NCBI RefSeq assembly: GCF_004770045.1 | Contig: NZ_RQFO01000004.1 | Location: forward strand, 496,001-560,000 | Direction of reading: 5' to 3' | DNA: 64,000 nt | Source: Leptospira montravelensis | Lineage (GTDB): Bacteria; Spirochaetota; Leptospiria; Leptospirales; Leptospiraceae | Shown: positions 28,915 to 39,456 of the stretch, piece by piece | How positions within the stretch are numbered: the stretch's first letter is position 1 | Layout of the letters: the number at the start of each line of letters is the position of its first letter | Translations under genes and position numbers: made by a program | Notes under the pieces: generated by a model | The model's database searches: none | What the model saw: the letters and a program-made list of their open reading frames with translations, nothing else | Told to the model about the DNA's origin: nothing

Positions 28915-30381
28915 ATGACAGCACCCATACTGAGAAATCCATCTGTTGTGGTTATCGGTGCCGGTATGACCGGAATCCTACTTGCCATTGAATTAGAAAA
29001 AGCAGGGATCACAGACATTACCATCTTAGAGAAAAAAAGTGACCTTGGTGGGACTTGGAGAGAAAACACATATCCGGGAGTTGCTTGTGATATCCCAGCA
29101 CATATGTACACTTATAGTTTCGAACCCAATCCAGAGTGGAGCCATAGGTTTGCTCACGGAGACGAAATCCAAGCTTATTTTAAACGAGTCAGTGATAAAT
29201 ACAAAGTTACCCCAAAAATCCATTTTAATGAAGCGGTTTCCGAAGCTTCCTATAACAAAGGTAAGTGGACAACAAAAACGAATCAGGGAAAAACTTACGT
29301 ATCCGATTTTCTAATTTCGGCGACGGGAATTTTACACCACCCTGCCCGCCCTAACATTCAAGGACTCGATACTTTCCAAGGGAAATGTTTTCACACAGCT
29401 GAATGGAACCATTCAGTGGATCTAAAAGGAAAAAGAATTGGGATCATTGGCACAGGTTCCACCGCAGCTCAAGTCATTCCCGAAATCATGAAACTGGGGA
29501 AAAAAGTTTCAGTTTTCCAAAGAACTCCTCAGTGGATTGTCCGTGTCCCTGACACCAATTACACGGAAAAAGACAAAGAACGTTGGAGAAAAGACAGTAA
29601 CATTCTAAAACGATTTCATAAATGGTATACGTTTGCTGTAGAACAAACTTTTTCCAAAGCGGTGATTGGTAAGAAAATTCCACATTTGCTTATGAGTTTT
29701 CTTTGTAAAAGGAATCTAAAAAATTCTGTTAAGGATCCAGTTTTACGTGCCAAACTAACACCTGATTATCGAGTCGGTTGTAAACGAGTAATCGTAAACT
29801 CCACTTTTTATGATGCCATCCAAAAACCTAATGCTGATTTGGTAACAGATGGGATCGAAAAAATTACAGAGAAAGGTGTGGTGACTAAAGATGGGAAACT
29901 CCATGAACTTGATGTTTTGATTCTTGCCACTGGATTTCATCCATTTAATTTCATGCGCCCAATGAACCTAACAGGAAAAAATGGAATCTCCATCGAAACT
30001 GTTTGGGGGAAAAAAGTGCAAGCTTATAGATCACTTTTTATTCCGCATTTCCCCAATTTTGTCTTGATGTTAGGACCAAATACTCCTATTGGAAATTTTT
30101 CCGTGATTGCGATGAGTGAAGTGCAAACCAAATACGTTTTGAAAGTCATAAATGATTGGAGAAATAAGAAATTTGACGAAATTGAAACTACAGAAGTGGC
30201 ACTTAAAAATTTTGCAGCCTATCTCAAAGCTGGTATGAAAAATACTGTTTGGCTCGGTGGTTGTCAAAGTTGGTATTTAGATCCAGATGGTGATCCTGCG
30301 ATGTGGCCTTACACTTGGAGTCGTTGGGAAAAGGAAATGAAAACTCCAAATTACAATGACTTTGAAATGAAATCTTTCTAA
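28915..30381 (+). CDS. Flavin-dependent monooxygenase, Baeyer-Villiger type
   Basis: 488 residues. FAD-binding Rossmann motif VVVIGAGMTGILLAIELEKAG, then DLGGTWRENTYPGVACDIPAHMYTYSF typical of BVMOs, and an NADPH-binding IGIIGTGSTAAQ. The family fingerprint FxGxxxHxxxW(P/D) appears as FQGKCFHTAEWN, with Asn at the last position. Such enzymes insert oxygen into ketones or oxidise heteroatoms. I chose the ATG at 28915, preceded 6-9 bases upstream by GAGG, over a TTG at 28852. It is followed by a strong terminator and stands alone. Confidence 0.85.
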   Translation: MTAPILRNPSVVVIGAGMTGILLAIELEKAGITDITILEKKSDLGGTWRENTYPGVACDIPAHMYTYSFEPNPEWSHRFAHGDEIQAYFKRVSDKYKVTPKIHFNEAVSEASYNKGKWTTKTNQGKTYVSDFLISATGILHHPARPNIQGLDTFQGKCFHTAEWNHSVDLKGKRIGIIGTGSTAAQVIPEIMKLGKKVSVFQRTPQWIVRVPDTNYTEKDKERWRKDSNILKRFHKWYTFAVEQTFSKAVIGKKIPHLLMSFLCKRNLKNSVKDPVLRAKLTPDYRVGCKRVIVNSTFYDAIQKPNADLVTDGIEKITEKGVVTKDGKLHELDVLILATGFHPFNFMRPMNLTGKNGISIETVWGKKVQAYRSLFIPHFPNFVLMLGPNTPIGNFSVIAMSEVQTKYVLKVINDWRNKKFDEIETTEVALKNFAAYLKAGMKNTVWLGGCQSWYLDPDGDPAMWPYTWSRWEKEMKTPNYNDFEMKSF

Positions 30382-30410
30382 CTTTTTTAAAATCCTAAAC
30401 AACATTTTTT

Positions 30411-30446
30411 GCCGGTATTATCTATTTTGATGCCGGCTTTTTTTTT
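30411..30446 (+). terminator. Intrinsic terminator after the monooxygenase
   Basis: GCCGGTAT (30411-30418) pairs with ATGCCGGC (30430-30437) with one G-U, an 11-base loop, and then nine T. Confidence 0.9.
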
Positions 30447-30523
30447 AAAAAGTAGGACTCGCTCTCCGTTCCAATTTTTACTTTTGCAAAGGTTTTCCAC
30501 TTCAATCAGTGGCAAAGTTAAAT

Positions 30524-31165
30524 TTATTCCAAAGAAAGAATCAATATACTTGGATTTTTATTACCGTCTAACTTCAATACAATGGTTTCTAGGATTTCCT
30601 TAGAGATTCCGATACAACCTGATGTGGGTTTGTCCTCATTCCACGGATGTAAAAAAATCATACTTCCTAAACCGGGTATTGCTGGCTTAGTATTATGCTC
30701 TATAACTATCAATAGATCATAAATACTAGAGTTCCAAAGAGCCACGGCTCCTTTCTCTTTGTGTGTTATGAGTTGGTTATAATTTTTGGAAGAGGAAGAA
30801 TCATTCCAATGGTGGTATTTTTTAATTTCAGTGTATTCTAAATTTTGAATTTCTCTTTTTTGTTTGCCAAGGATTCTTTTTAAAGGAAAAATTCCAGCGG
30901 GAGTGTTTCCGTCCCCTTCCCTTTTATCCTCACCTCTTGTGAGTCCACTTTTACCAAGGTGCACCGGTATTTTTTCAAGGACGGGTGCCCATTCGCCCTC
31001 AGTGAGTGCGTAAAAATCTAAATATCCGGTGGTCTCACCTGGTTTTGCAGTAATGAAAAGGATCTGTTCTGAGTTCAGGTGTGGAGAATCTACCAGCGAA
31101 TTTTCTGCACTAGAAAGAGGTATGAGAGAAAAAAAATAGAGAAAACTAAAAAGAACAGTGATCAA
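30524..31165 (-). CDS. L,D-transpeptidase (YkuD) family protein
   Basis: 213 residues with a signal peptide of about 20 residues (MITVLFSFLYFFSLIPLSSA). The YkuD active site is IFLHPWNEDKPTSGCIGIS, giving His173 and nucleophile Cys184. Earlier marks are YLDFYAL and GDGNTPAGIFPL. It should act in the periplasm on peptidoglycan, forming 3-3 cross-links or attaching lipoproteins. It lies alone between a terminator and tRNA-Asn. Confidence 0.85.
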   Translation of the reverse strand: MITVLFSFLYFFSLIPLSSAENSLVDSPHLNSEQILFITAKPGETTGYLDFYALTEGEWAPVLEKIPVHLGKSGLTRGEDKREGDGNTPAGIFPLKRILGKQKREIQNLEYTEIKKYHHWNDSSSSKNYNQLITHKEKGAVALWNSSIYDLLIVIEHNTKPAIPGLGSMIFLHPWNEDKPTSGCIGISKEILETIVLKLDGNKNPSILILSLE

Positions 31166-31281
31166 ACCTGTTTGATTAGACTGAAATTGCTTGGATTTTA
31201 GGGAGAAACCTAGAAACTGGAACCAGGTTGGTTGGGATTTCGGAGAGTCGATGGATGTAAATCTCTGGGATGATTCGGACT

Positions 31282-31355
<74 letters not shown>

Positions 31356-31575
31356 ATCTCGAATCTGTGACCATACTACGTAGGAAGGCCGCTAGGTCAA
31401 CGAAAAAAAACTTTCAGACCTAACAGAAATTTTGAAAAAATTCTAAGAATCGAGGGAAGGTTAAAAGAAAAAATGGATGTTTCCAACCAAAGATAGCTTC
31501 ATTGTGACATAATCCTCTCCGCTCCTGGTAGAGGAAAAAATAGAAATTGTATATGTTGTTGTAGATGGGGTCTGC

Positions 31576-34500
31576 ATGAAAATTGAGAGGCATTTTACCA
31601 AAGGGAATACGGGTCTTTACCCGAATTTAACTTGGGTCCGTAAGGATTCTAAAATTACGAATACTGACGGGTCAGTTGTATTTGAGGCCAACGGAGTGGA
31701 AGTTCCGGATTTTTGGTCGCAGGTAGCAACAGATATCCTCGCGCAGAAATACTTTCGAAGAAAAGGTGTTCCCAAATATTTAAAGAAGGTAGCGGAAAAG
31801 GGAATTCCTGAATGGTTGCAACGTTCTGTTCCTGATGATGAAAAACTTTCCGCTCTCAATCCAGAAGACAGATTTGTAGGAGAATCAGACTCTAAACAAG
31901 TTTTCCACCGCCTTGCTGGCTGTTGGACGTATTGGGGTTATAAACACGGTTATTTTACGGATGAAGACAGTGCTCGTGTTTTCTATGAAGAAGTTATTTT
32001 TATGCTCGCAAGCCAAATGGCGGCACCTAATTCCCCACAGTGGTTCAATACAGGACTCCACTGGGCGTATGGAATTGATGGGAAATCACAAGGGCATTAC
32101 TATGTGGATCCTAAATCGGGAAAACTTGTAAGATCAGCCTCTTCTTACGAACACCCACAACCCCATGCCTGTTTCATCCAATCTGTGGATGACGATTTAG
32201 TCAACGAAGGTGGAATCATGGACCTTTGGGTTCGTGAAGCTCGTCTTTTCAAATACGGATCTGGTACAGGAACCAACTTTTCTAATTTACGTGCTGCCAA
32301 CGAATCTCTTTCAGGTGGTGGAAAAAGTTCAGGGCTTATGTCTTTCCTTAAAATTGGGGACAGAGCTGCGGGAGCCATCAAATCAGGAGGAACCACTCGT
32401 CGTGCTGCGAAGATGGTTTGTCTTGATATGGATCATCCAGACATCGAAGAGTTCATTGATTGGAAAGTACAAGAAGAGAAAAAAGTGGCCTCCCTTGTTA
32501 CGGGTTCCATTCTCAATAACCGTCTGCTCAATGATATTATGAATGCTTGTTCTTCCGCCAAACAAACACTTGGTGAAGAAACCTATGACCCAACTGCCAA
32601 TGTAGATCTCAAAAAAGCGATCCAAAAGGCAAGAAAGGCATTTGTTCCAGACAACTACATCAAACGAGTCATCGACCTTTCCAAACAAGGTTACAAAGAC
32701 TTACTATTTGAAGAATTAACCACTGACTGGCAATCCGAAGCTTATAACACGGTTTCTGGACAAAACTCCAATAACTCTGTGCGAATTACAAATGAGTTTA
32801 TGGAAGCAGTGGAAAAAGACCTCCCCTTCCACCTTTACAATAGAACCGAAAAGGAAAAAGCAAAGGCCGCAAACAGAGAAGCAAAACCTTCTAAAACTTT
32901 ACGTGCGCGTGATCTTTGGGAAAGAATTGCCAATGCTGCTTGGAACTCTGCAGATCCTGGAACGCAGTATCACAGCACAATCAACGAATGGCATACTTGC
33001 CCAGAAGATGGTGCGATCAATGCATCCAATCCATGTTCTGAGTATATGTTCCTCGACAACACAGCGTGTAACTTGGCTTCTGCGAACCTTGTTAAGTTCT
33101 TAAAAGAAGACGGAAGTTTTGATGTTGCGGGATACCGTTATTTAAACAAAATTTGGACCATCATCTTAGAAGTATCTGTCCTTATGGCGCAGTTCCCTTC
33201 CAAAGAAATTGCAGAACTCTCTTACAAGTTTAGAACTTTAGGACTGGGATATGCAAACCTTGGTTCTCTTCTGATGATCATGGGAATTCCTTATGATTCA
33301 CAAGAAGCAATGGCAGTCACTGGTGCGATTTCTTCTATCATGCATATGACTTCTTACGCTACTTCAGCAGAGATGGCAAAAGAACTTGGACCGTTTGCTG
33401 GATACGAAAAAAACAAAAATCATATGCTCCGTGTGATTCGTAACCACAGACGTGCGGCTTACAATGCACCAAAAGAAGAATACGAAGGCCTGACCATCAC
33501 TCCGGTAGGAATCAATCCGTCTTTTCTTCCTTCTTACTTACTCGAAGCAGCCAAAGAAGATTCCGACAGAGCCTTGGAACTTGGTGAATTGTATGGATAC
33601 CGTAACGCACAGGTAACTGTGATTGCGCCGACTGGAACCATCGGTCTTGTGATGGACTGTGACACTACAGGAATCGAACCAGACTTTGCTCTCGTGAAAT
33701 ACAAAAAACTGGCTGGTGGTGGGTATTTTAAAATCATCAACCAATCCGTTCCGGCGGCTCTTAAAAAACTTGGTTATAGCCAAGCAGAACAAGATGCCAT
33801 TGTGAACTACTGTAAAGGACATGCTACTTTTAACGGTGCTCCTGGTGTCAACACAGCTCGTTTGAAAGAAAAAGGTTTTACAGAAGATGTATTGGAAAAA
33901 CTCGAAAAACAACTTCCATTTGTTTTTGATATCCAATTCGCTTTCAACAAATTCACATTAGGTGAAGATTTCCTTTCGAAAACTTTAGGAATTGACCCGG
34001 CAGTTTACAACTCTATGGGTTTTAATCTTTTGGAAACTCTTGGATTTTCTGCAGATGAAATTTCGCAAGCAAATGATTATGTTTGTGGAACCATGACTAT
34101 CGAAAACGCACCTTTTATTAAAGAGAAGGACTTAGCAGTTTTTGATTGTGCAAACAAATGTGGAAAATACGGAAAACGTTTCTTATCTTATCAATCACAT
34201 ATCCGAATTATGGCTGCGGCACAACCATTCATTTCGGGTGCGATCTCCAAAACGATCAACCTTCCTGAGGAGGCAACCATCGAGGATGTGAAAAATGCAT
34301 ACCTCATGTCCTGGAAGGTAATGATCAAAGCTAACGCACTTTACCGTGACGGTTCTAAGCTTTCACAACCACTTAACTCCGTATTCCAATTGTTAAGTGC
34401 TGTGGGTGAGGAAGAGGAAGAACTCCAAACTTCTTCTGCTCCCAAAACGGTAACGGAAGTGGCGGAAAAACTTGTGTATAAATACATAGCGGAAAGAAGA

Positions 34501-35190
34501 AAACTTCCACATCGCCGTGCGGGTTATACACAAAAAGCAATGGTTGGTGGTCACAAAGTATATCTCCGCACAGGAGAATACGAAGATGGCCAACTCGGTG
34601 AAATCTTTATCGATATGCATAAAGAAGGAGCGGCTTTCCGTTCCCTTACGAATGCATTTGCGATTGCGGTTTCCCTTGGTTTACAACATGGAGTTCCGTT
34701 AGAAGAATTTGTAGAAGCTTTTACATTCTTCAAGTTTGAGCCAAACGGTATGGTTTCTGGCAACCCTCACATTAAGATGTCAACTTCTGTGATCGATTAC
34801 ATCTTTAGAGAACTTGCCATTACTTACCTGGGAAGATACGACTTGGCACAAGTATCTCCCGAAGACTTAAGAACAGATGAAGTAGGCAGAAAAGCAGATC
34901 CCGCAAAGGATCTCGTGGGAAAGCAGGAAAGTAGCGGACTCCGTGTTCCGCTACAAGTGGCACCTATCTCTATGAAATCTGTTTTGGAAGAAAAACCGGA
35001 AGTTGCGGCAGTCGCAGGCGGAACACCAACAGCAGCGCAATCGGCAGCGGCAACTCTCAAAATCATTGGAGAAGCAAGAACCAAAGGTTATACAGGAGAT
35101 TCCTGTACAGAATGCGGTTCCTTTCAAATGGTTCGTAACGGCGCTTGCCTCAAGTGTATCTCTTGTGGGTCCACAACTGGCTGTTCGTAA
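31576..35190 (+). CDS. nrdJ: Adenosylcobalamin-dependent ribonucleotide reductase (class II)
   Basis: 1204 residues. Reduces ribonucleotides using a thiyl radical made from coenzyme B12, so it works with or without oxygen. The active-site motif is N485-P-C-S-E489, with the upstream [20 protein letters not shown] and a radical-site region [16 protein letters not shown]. The C-terminus carries the CTECGS and CLKCISCGS cysteines that recycle the disulphide or bind zinc. It is a single large subunit, with no NrdB. The ATG at 31576 follows GGGG. I see no cobalamin riboswitch box in the 220-base leader. A terminator ends the transcript. Confidence 0.95.
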   Translation: MKIERHFTKGNTGLYPNLTWVRKDSKITNTDGSVVFEANGVEVPDFWSQVATDILAQKYFRRKGVPKYLKKVAEKGIPEWLQRSVPDDEKLSALNPEDRFVGESDSKQVFHRLAGCWTYWGYKHGYFTDEDSARVFYEEVIFMLASQMAAPNSPQWFNTGLHWAYGIDGKSQGHYYVDPKSGKLVRSASSYEHPQPHACFIQSVDDDLVNEGGIMDLWVREARLFKYGSGTGTNFSNLRAANESLSGGGKSSGLMSFLKIGDRAAGAIKSGGTTRRAAKMVCLDMDHPDIEEFIDWKVQEEKKVASLVTGSILNNRLLNDIMNACSSAKQTLGEETYDPTANVDLKKAIQKARKAFVPDNYIKRVIDLSKQGYKDLLFEELTTDWQSEAYNTVSGQNSNNSVRITNEFMEAVEKDLPFHLYNRTEKEKAKAANREAKPSKTLRARDLWERIANAAWNSADPGTQYHSTINEWHTCPEDGAINASNPCSEYMFLDNTACNLASANLVKFLKEDGSFDVAGYRYLNKIWTIILEVSVLMAQFPSKEIAELSYKFRTLGLGYANLGSLLMIMGIPYDSQEAMAVTGAISSIMHMTSYATSAEMAKELGPFAGYEKNKNHMLRVIRNHRRAAYNAPKEEYEGLTITPVGINPSFLPSYLLEAAKEDSDRALELGELYGYRNAQVTVIAPTGTIGLVMDCDTTGIEPDFALVKYKKLAGGGYFKIINQSVPAALKKLGYSQAEQDAIVNYCKGHATFNGAPGVNTARLKEKGFTEDVLEKLEKQLPFVFDIQFAFNKFTLGEDFLSKTLGIDPAVYNSMGFNLLETLGFSADEISQANDYVCGTMTIENAPFIKEKDLAVFDCANKCGKYGKRFLSYQSHIRIMAAAQPFISGAISKTINLPEEATIEDVKNAYLMSWKVMIKANALYRDGSKLSQPLNSVFQLLSAVGEEEEELQTSSAPKTVTEVAEKLVYKYIAERRKLPHRRAGYTQKAMVGGHKVYLRTGEYEDGQLGEIFIDMHKEGAAFRSLTNAFAIAVSLGLQHGVPLEEFVEAFTFFKFEPNGMVSGNPHIKMSTSVIDYIFRELAITYLGRYDLAQVSPEDLRTDEVGRKADPAKDLVGKQESSGLRVPLQVAPISMKSVLEEKPEVAAVAGGTPTAAQSAAATLKIIGEARTKGYTGDSCTECGSFQMVRNGACLKCISCGSTTGCS

Positions 35191-35248
35191 AAACAAAACA
35201 AACACTACTAAACTCTAATCTTTAAGGTTAGAGTTTAGAATTAATTAG

Positions 35249-35287
35249 AAAAAAGATCTCTCGGAATCATCCTTGAGATCTTTTTTT
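35249..35287. terminator. Intrinsic terminator after nrdJ
   Basis: AAAAAAGATCTC (35249-35260) and GAGATC with a T run (35275-35287) form a symmetric stem with a 14-base loop. A second stem just upstream, AAACTCTAA/TTAGAGTTT (35210-35236), strengthens it. Confidence 0.85.
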
Positions 35288-35334
35288 ATCTCTTAAATCA
35301 ACTACAGTTCGCATTGAATTTCAGAAACCTGGAT

Positions 35335-35350
35335 TTATGCGTAATGTGGC
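35335..35350 (+). repeat. Left arm of the inverted repeat framing the LRR gene
   Basis: TTATGCGTAATGTGGC. Its reverse complement matches the right arm at 36295-36310 in 15 of 16 positions. Confidence 0.75.
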
Positions 35351-35367
35351 AATGAATTTCAAAAAAT

Positions 35368-36288
35368 ATGAATATTACTTACAATCCTTACGAAACAAGC
35401 AATACAAAGTTAAATTTTGAAGAAAACTACAATGTAAAAAGCATTCTACTTGAAGGCGAATGGAACAATGATGTTTCTGAATTTGTTTTAAAAAACAATA
35501 TTCTAGGACTATTTTATAATTTTGTAAAAGGATCCAAAGCTACAAATTTTGATTTTTTAGAAAAATTAAGCCACTTTCAATTGCTAAATATAATCTCTAC
35601 TCCTATTGATAACCTTGATAAAATAAAATATTTATCTGAACTTAAAGTCTTATCATTACAATGTCATATCAAAAAAAGGATAGATTTCTCAAATCTTCAA
35701 AAACTCGAAAAATGCTTTCTATACTGGAATAAAGGGGCAGATTCAATTTTCAAATGCAACAACATAAAAAATCTTTCTATTGATTCATTTAAATCCAAAT
35801 ATATACCTCAAAATTGGAGCAATGAAAAACTGATCCAATTGGAAATATATAGATCCGATTTAGTTGATTTAAAAAAAATCAAATTACTCAAAAACATTAG
35901 AAAACTATCTTTATATGATTGTAAGAAACTTTCTGATTTAGATGATTTAGAGTTATTCGAAAACTTAGAATGGCAAACTATTAATGGCTCAAAACAAATC
36001 AAGAACTTTACTGTAATATCTAAACTAAAAAAGTTGAAAGTATTGGATCTTTCTGATTCAGGAAATATTCCATCAATTGAATTTATACAGAATCTAATCA
36101 AATTACAAAGTTTTGCTTTTGCTGGTTCAAATACTTATATTGAAGATGGTGATCTTTTACCACTTACAAAACTAAAAAAACTTTCGATGTTAATGTTTAC
36201 TCCTAAAAAAAATTATTCTCATAAATTATTAAAAAAATGGAATTGGGAAAATTTTGATTCACCAGAAGTTTTATTAGAGGAAAAATAG
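35368..36288 (+). CDS. AT-rich leucine-rich-repeat protein in a cassette-like unit
   Basis: 306 residues, rich in Lys, Asn, Ile and Leu. Repeated short blocks such as LKVLSLQ, LQKLEKCFLY, IRKLSLYDCKKLSDLDDL and LKVLDLSDSGNIPSIEFI fit degenerate leucine-rich repeats from about 60 to 280. There is no signal peptide, so it is probably cytoplasmic and protein-binding. Base composition is clearly more AT-rich than its neighbours (runs of AAAAAA, ATATAT), suggesting acquisition. It is framed by a 16-bp inverted repeat, between the nrdJ terminator and gspN. Function unknown; LRR proteins of this kind occur among immunity or accessory genes, but nothing here proves that. Confidence 0.65.
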   Translation: MNITYNPYETSNTKLNFEENYNVKSILLEGEWNNDVSEFVLKNNILGLFYNFVKGSKATNFDFLEKLSHFQLLNIISTPIDNLDKIKYLSELKVLSLQCHIKKRIDFSNLQKLEKCFLYWNKGADSIFKCNNIKNLSIDSFKSKYIPQNWSNEKLIQLEIYRSDLVDLKKIKLLKNIRKLSLYDCKKLSDLDDLELFENLEWQTINGSKQIKNFTVISKLKKLKVLDLSDSGNIPSIEFIQNLIKLQSFAFAGSNTYIEDGDLLPLTKLKKLSMLMFTPKKNYSHKLLKKWNWENFDSPEVLLEEK

Positions 36289-36294
36289 CAACAA

Positions 36295-36336
36295 GCCACA
36301 CTACGCATAACAGCGACAGAGTCTACTCACTTCGCT
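36295..36336. repeat. Right arm of the inverted repeat plus hairpin
   Basis: GCCACACTACGCATAA (36295-36310) is the inverted counterpart of 35335-35350. The following bases contain a bulged hairpin, AGCGA (36312-36316) with TCGCT (36332-36336) enclosing GAGT/ACTC. This could be a structured recombination site similar in principle to an integron attC, though it does not fit the RYYYAAC consensus well. Confidence 0.6.
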
Positions 36337-36343
36337 TCGTAAC

Positions 36344-37306
36344 TTAAGGAACTGGAGCTGGTTCAATCGAAGTATCTTCTGTTTTGGGTGTAGAGCCACC
36401 TAACTGATTTAAGTTGGGAAGATCCACTTTAGGAGAGGAAAAAGTTCCACGAATCGGAATACAAGTTTTGCCCCCTTCCTGCGGAAGTAATGCCACCATT
36501 CCTACTAAGTCCTGACGTTCTTGCGCAAATTTTTCTGTCAAAGTAAAACAAACTTTGAGATCCAATTGGGAAAAAGATAGAGTGTCTGAGAGACGAATCA
36601 CACCTTGAAATTGAAATTTAGCAAGTGAAGATTCCAAACTTCCGCGTTCCAAAAGTAACTTCCCAGATCGAATTTTAAAAACAATGTTCGCCTTACGAAT
36701 GTCAGTTCCTTTAAGACTACCTAAAAATGGAATCTCAGCTGATTCTTTGATTTTTCCACCAGAAAGATCAATTTCTCCTTCCCCATTCCATTTTGTGATT
36801 TTATCATCAATGGGCGAAAGACGAAGGGGAATGTCCAAGGTTTGGATACTCATTGCCCACTCACTCCCTTCAAAACTAAAATAACCTATATTGGCATCAC
36901 CTTCTAATCTAGACTGTAGAAGTCCAAAAAGAGAAATACCTAAACTGATTTCCTCAGCTTTCACGGAAGTTCCTGAAGGAAAACTAGCAATAAAACTATC
37001 AAAAGATTTACGTCCTATTACAGGGAAATGGATCTCTTTCGCATCCAAAAAAATCCCTGTTTCTTTCCCTGTTTTGATGAGAACAGAACGAACAATTTCA
37101 TTCAGTGGAAAAATAAATAAAGTAAATACTAGAAAAGAAATAAAGGCAATCCCTATCAAAGTTAACACTTGTTTGCGATTAACTTTGGAATGTTCTTCGT
37201 CACCATCCTCATCAAACAAATCATCTTCGTCTTCTAAAAGGATTTCTTGAATTTCGTTTTCTTCTTCGGAGAGGAAATCTTCTTCTAACTCTTCTTCTTT
37301 TAGCAT
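36344..37306 (-). CDS. gspN: Type II secretion protein GspN
   Basis: 320 residues. A very acidic N-terminus (MLKEEELEEDFLSEEENEI) is followed by one membrane helix (about 49-70), then a beta-rich periplasmic domain with an AsmA/GspN look (DLSGGKIKESAEIPFLGSLKG). Last gene of the gsp operon, 1 base after gspM. GspN is dispensable in some systems. The right arm of the cassette lies 8 bases after its stop. Confidence 0.7.
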   Translation of the reverse strand: MLKEEELEEDFLSEEENEIQEILLEDEDDLFDEDGDEEHSKVNRKQVLTLIGIAFISFLVFTLFIFPLNEIVRSVLIKTGKETGIFLDAKEIHFPVIGRKSFDSFIASFPSGTSVKAEEISLGISLFGLLQSRLEGDANIGYFSFEGSEWAMSIQTLDIPLRLSPIDDKITKWNGEGEIDLSGGKIKESAEIPFLGSLKGTDIRKANIVFKIRSGKLLLERGSLESSLAKFQFQGVIRLSDTLSFSQLDLKVCFTLTEKFAQERQDLVGMVALLPQEGGKTCIPIRGTFSSPKVDLPNLNQLGGSTPKTEDTSIEPAPVP

Positions 37307-37307
37307 A

Positions 37308-37832
37308 TCATTTCCCTTTGGTCAACCGGCTATACGAAGAAACTTTTAGGTTCACATCGTAAATTTCTTTTTCAGCAAATGGTTTTCGAAAACTAAGTAA
37401 GTCAACCTTGGCTTGAATTTGTTTATTTTTTTCGATATCATAAACAAGTTTTATTACATCTTGTAATAGCACCGATCGAAACGAAACATCAATAGTGATT
37501 TTATTATAGTCCTTTTGGATAACATTACTTGTATCCTTCATGGTTTGAACTTTATCTTTGAGGTTGTATCGAACTAAAATTTGGTCCAGTTTCGAATACA
37601 TCACACTCACATCTTCTTCACTTCCACCCGATTGTAATCCACGTAAATAATTATACTCACGAATGATGCGGTCAAGCTCAGTGGCTTGCGACCTAGTTTC
37701 AAAAATTTCTTCTGTAAGACTATTTCTTAAATCTGAAAAAAGTGTAATGATGGTGTAAATACCAAGCAGTGCTACAAAACTAACTAAACCTGTTACTAAA
37801 ACACGTTCTCTATCATTCAAACGATCAAACAT
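37308..37832 (-). CDS. gspM: Type II secretion protein GspM
   Basis: 174 residues with one N-terminal membrane helix (LVTGLVSFVALLGIYTIITLF), then a coiled coil and a small ferredoxin-like domain (QKDYNKITIDVSFRSVLLQDVIKLV). GspM binds GspL in the inner-membrane platform. Its start overlaps the gspL stop by 1 base. Confidence 0.75.
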   Translation of the reverse strand: MFDRLNDRERVLVTGLVSFVALLGIYTIITLFSDLRNSLTEEIFETRSQATELDRIIREYNYLRGLQSGGSEEDVSVMYSKLDQILVRYNLKDKVQTMKDTSNVIQKDYNKITIDVSFRSVLLQDVIKLVYDIEKNKQIQAKVDLLSFRKPFAEKEIYDVNLKVSSYSRLTKGK

Positions 37833-39454
37833 TATGGTTCATCCTTTGGAGTGACAACATCCATTTTGATTTTAAAGCTGACTTTGAATTTATTGACCCC
37901 AGTGATCAGTCTCTTGTTTTGAATCTGTATATTGGTAAATTTTTCCGACTTTTCTAGTGCCGATTGGATGGTACCAATTTCCCCAAACTCATTCACACGA
38001 CCGTAGATCTGAATTTCCTTTTCCTCAAAATTAAACTGATCCAAAATGAAAGGCAAAACTTCTGGAGAAGGAAACTGTTCGGTGGCTTCATTCAAAACAT
38101 CCAGAACACTTTCCTGGGAAAGAAACAAACGGTAAATTTCCGTTTTTTTACGTTCAGCTTTTAACTTTTTACTGGCCTCTGCTAGGGGATCGTCTTCTTC
38201 CCCTAGTTCCCCGCCAATTCCATTTTTGTATTTTTCTATTAACACTTTTTTGTTAGCGGATATTTTACGTTTATCTAAAATGATTCCGATGACAAAAACT
38301 CCAAATAGCAAAACCAAAGAGATACTAACAAGAATTAAGTGTGGCTTAAAAGCAGATAATTTAAATCTATTGGTATGAATTCTTTTAGCAAATCCGGTTT
38401 CTAAAAAATTGACGCGGTTACGAGATTCAAAGTGAGTTCCTGTGGCAACTGCCGTTACAAAACTTGAATCGGTAATTCCTAAAAATTCATATCTACCCGT
38501 TTTAATCCCAAGTTTTTCTTCCAAATAAGCGGTAAGGCCTGGGTATAAACTCGCTCCACCAGACAGAAGAATCAAACTAGGTCTTTCTGTTTCGGGAAGA
38601 GAAAAAATACTATTTTCAACTTCATGAATCAGTTGTTCAATTTTAGCCAAAATAAACTTTCGCAGAGATTTCCATTGCACCTGTGAAATATGAAATTTGG
38701 TTAGAAATTTTGTTTCTTCAACTTTGTCGTTATCCTCGAACAAAAAACCAATCGGAAGAGATTCCTTTATGAGTCGTGCATCCTCAAGTTCAATTTTCAG
38801 TAAATTAGCAATTTCTAAACTAACATCTTCTCCACCGATATAAATTTGACGTGTATGACGAAGTTTACCTTCGAACAATACATTAAGAATACTGTATTTG
38901 CCTCCAAGATCCAACTGCAATACAGTCTTATCAGAAACTAACAACGGATAACTTTTTGTTACCAGAGAAGACAAAGCAAACGAATCTAGTGATAAACAAG
39001 ATAGAGAAAGATCACCTTTCGCAAATGGTTTTAATGCACGGAGAAGTTCCGAATGGTGTACATTAAAAGAAATCACATCTGAGTTTTCTTTACCCACTCT
39101 CCATGTTTTCCCAATTACCTCTAATTCTTCCATAGGATAAGGAACTAGATTTTCTACTTCAAAAGGTAAAACTTCCTGGATGGCTTTTTCTGACACCAAA
39201 GGGACGGTGAGATCGCGAACAAACAAATTATGAATACCTAAATTAAGTAGGAATCTGTTTTCTTCAGGGAAAAAACTTTGAATAAAACGGATGATATTGT
39301 ATTCGAAGGGATCTCCTTCTGATTCATCAAGCTCCACAACGGGAAGGCTTTCTGTTCGGAGGATCACAACTTTTCCAAGTACCTTTTTAAAAAGGACACC
39401 TTTTAGAAACGTGGAACCATAATCGATAGCTAGGTATTGGTCAAATGATAACAT
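37832..39454 (-). CDS. gspL: Type II secretion protein GspL, PilM/PilN-like
   Basis: 540 residues. The first 340 form an actin-like cytoplasmic domain close to PilM (YLAIDYGSTFLKGVLF, VLQLDLGGKYSILNV, LILLSGGASLYPGL). A membrane helix near 375-397 (HLILVSISLVLLFGVFVIG) leads to a periplasmic coiled coil and ferredoxin-like domain similar to PilN. It recruits the GspE ATPase. The long actin part with intact nucleotide motifs is more PilM-like than proteobacterial GspL. Confidence 0.78.
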   Translation of the reverse strand: MLSFDQYLAIDYGSTFLKGVLFKKVLGKVVILRTESLPVVELDESEGDPFEYNIIRFIQSFFPEENRFLLNLGIHNLFVRDLTVPLVSEKAIQEVLPFEVENLVPYPMEELEVIGKTWRVGKENSDVISFNVHHSELLRALKPFAKGDLSLSCLSLDSFALSSLVTKSYPLLVSDKTVLQLDLGGKYSILNVLFEGKLRHTRQIYIGGEDVSLEIANLLKIELEDARLIKESLPIGFLFEDNDKVEETKFLTKFHISQVQWKSLRKFILAKIEQLIHEVENSIFSLPETERPSLILLSGGASLYPGLTAYLEEKLGIKTGRYEFLGITDSSFVTAVATGTHFESRNRVNFLETGFAKRIHTNRFKLSAFKPHLILVSISLVLLFGVFVIGIILDKRKISANKKVLIEKYKNGIGGELGEEDDPLAEASKKLKAERKKTEIYRLFLSQESVLDVLNEATEQFPSPEVLPFILDQFNFEEKEIQIYGRVNEFGEIGTIQSALEKSEKFTNIQIQNKRLITGVNKFKVSFKIKMDVVTPKDEP

Positions 39455-39456
39455 AA

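Noticed and set aside
31356..31575. Possible cobalamin riboswitch or NrdR boxes before nrdJ
   Set aside because: No B12-box or conserved riboswitch core is present; TTGTATATGTTGTT-like text resembles an NrdR box too weakly to support a call. Only a short CCTCT/AGAGG stem (31514-31534) is visible.
36295..36343. Canonical integron attC site
   Set aside because: GCATAAC does not fit RYYYAAC and no GTTRRRY partner closes the site; no integrase is in the window. Kept only as a structured repeat.
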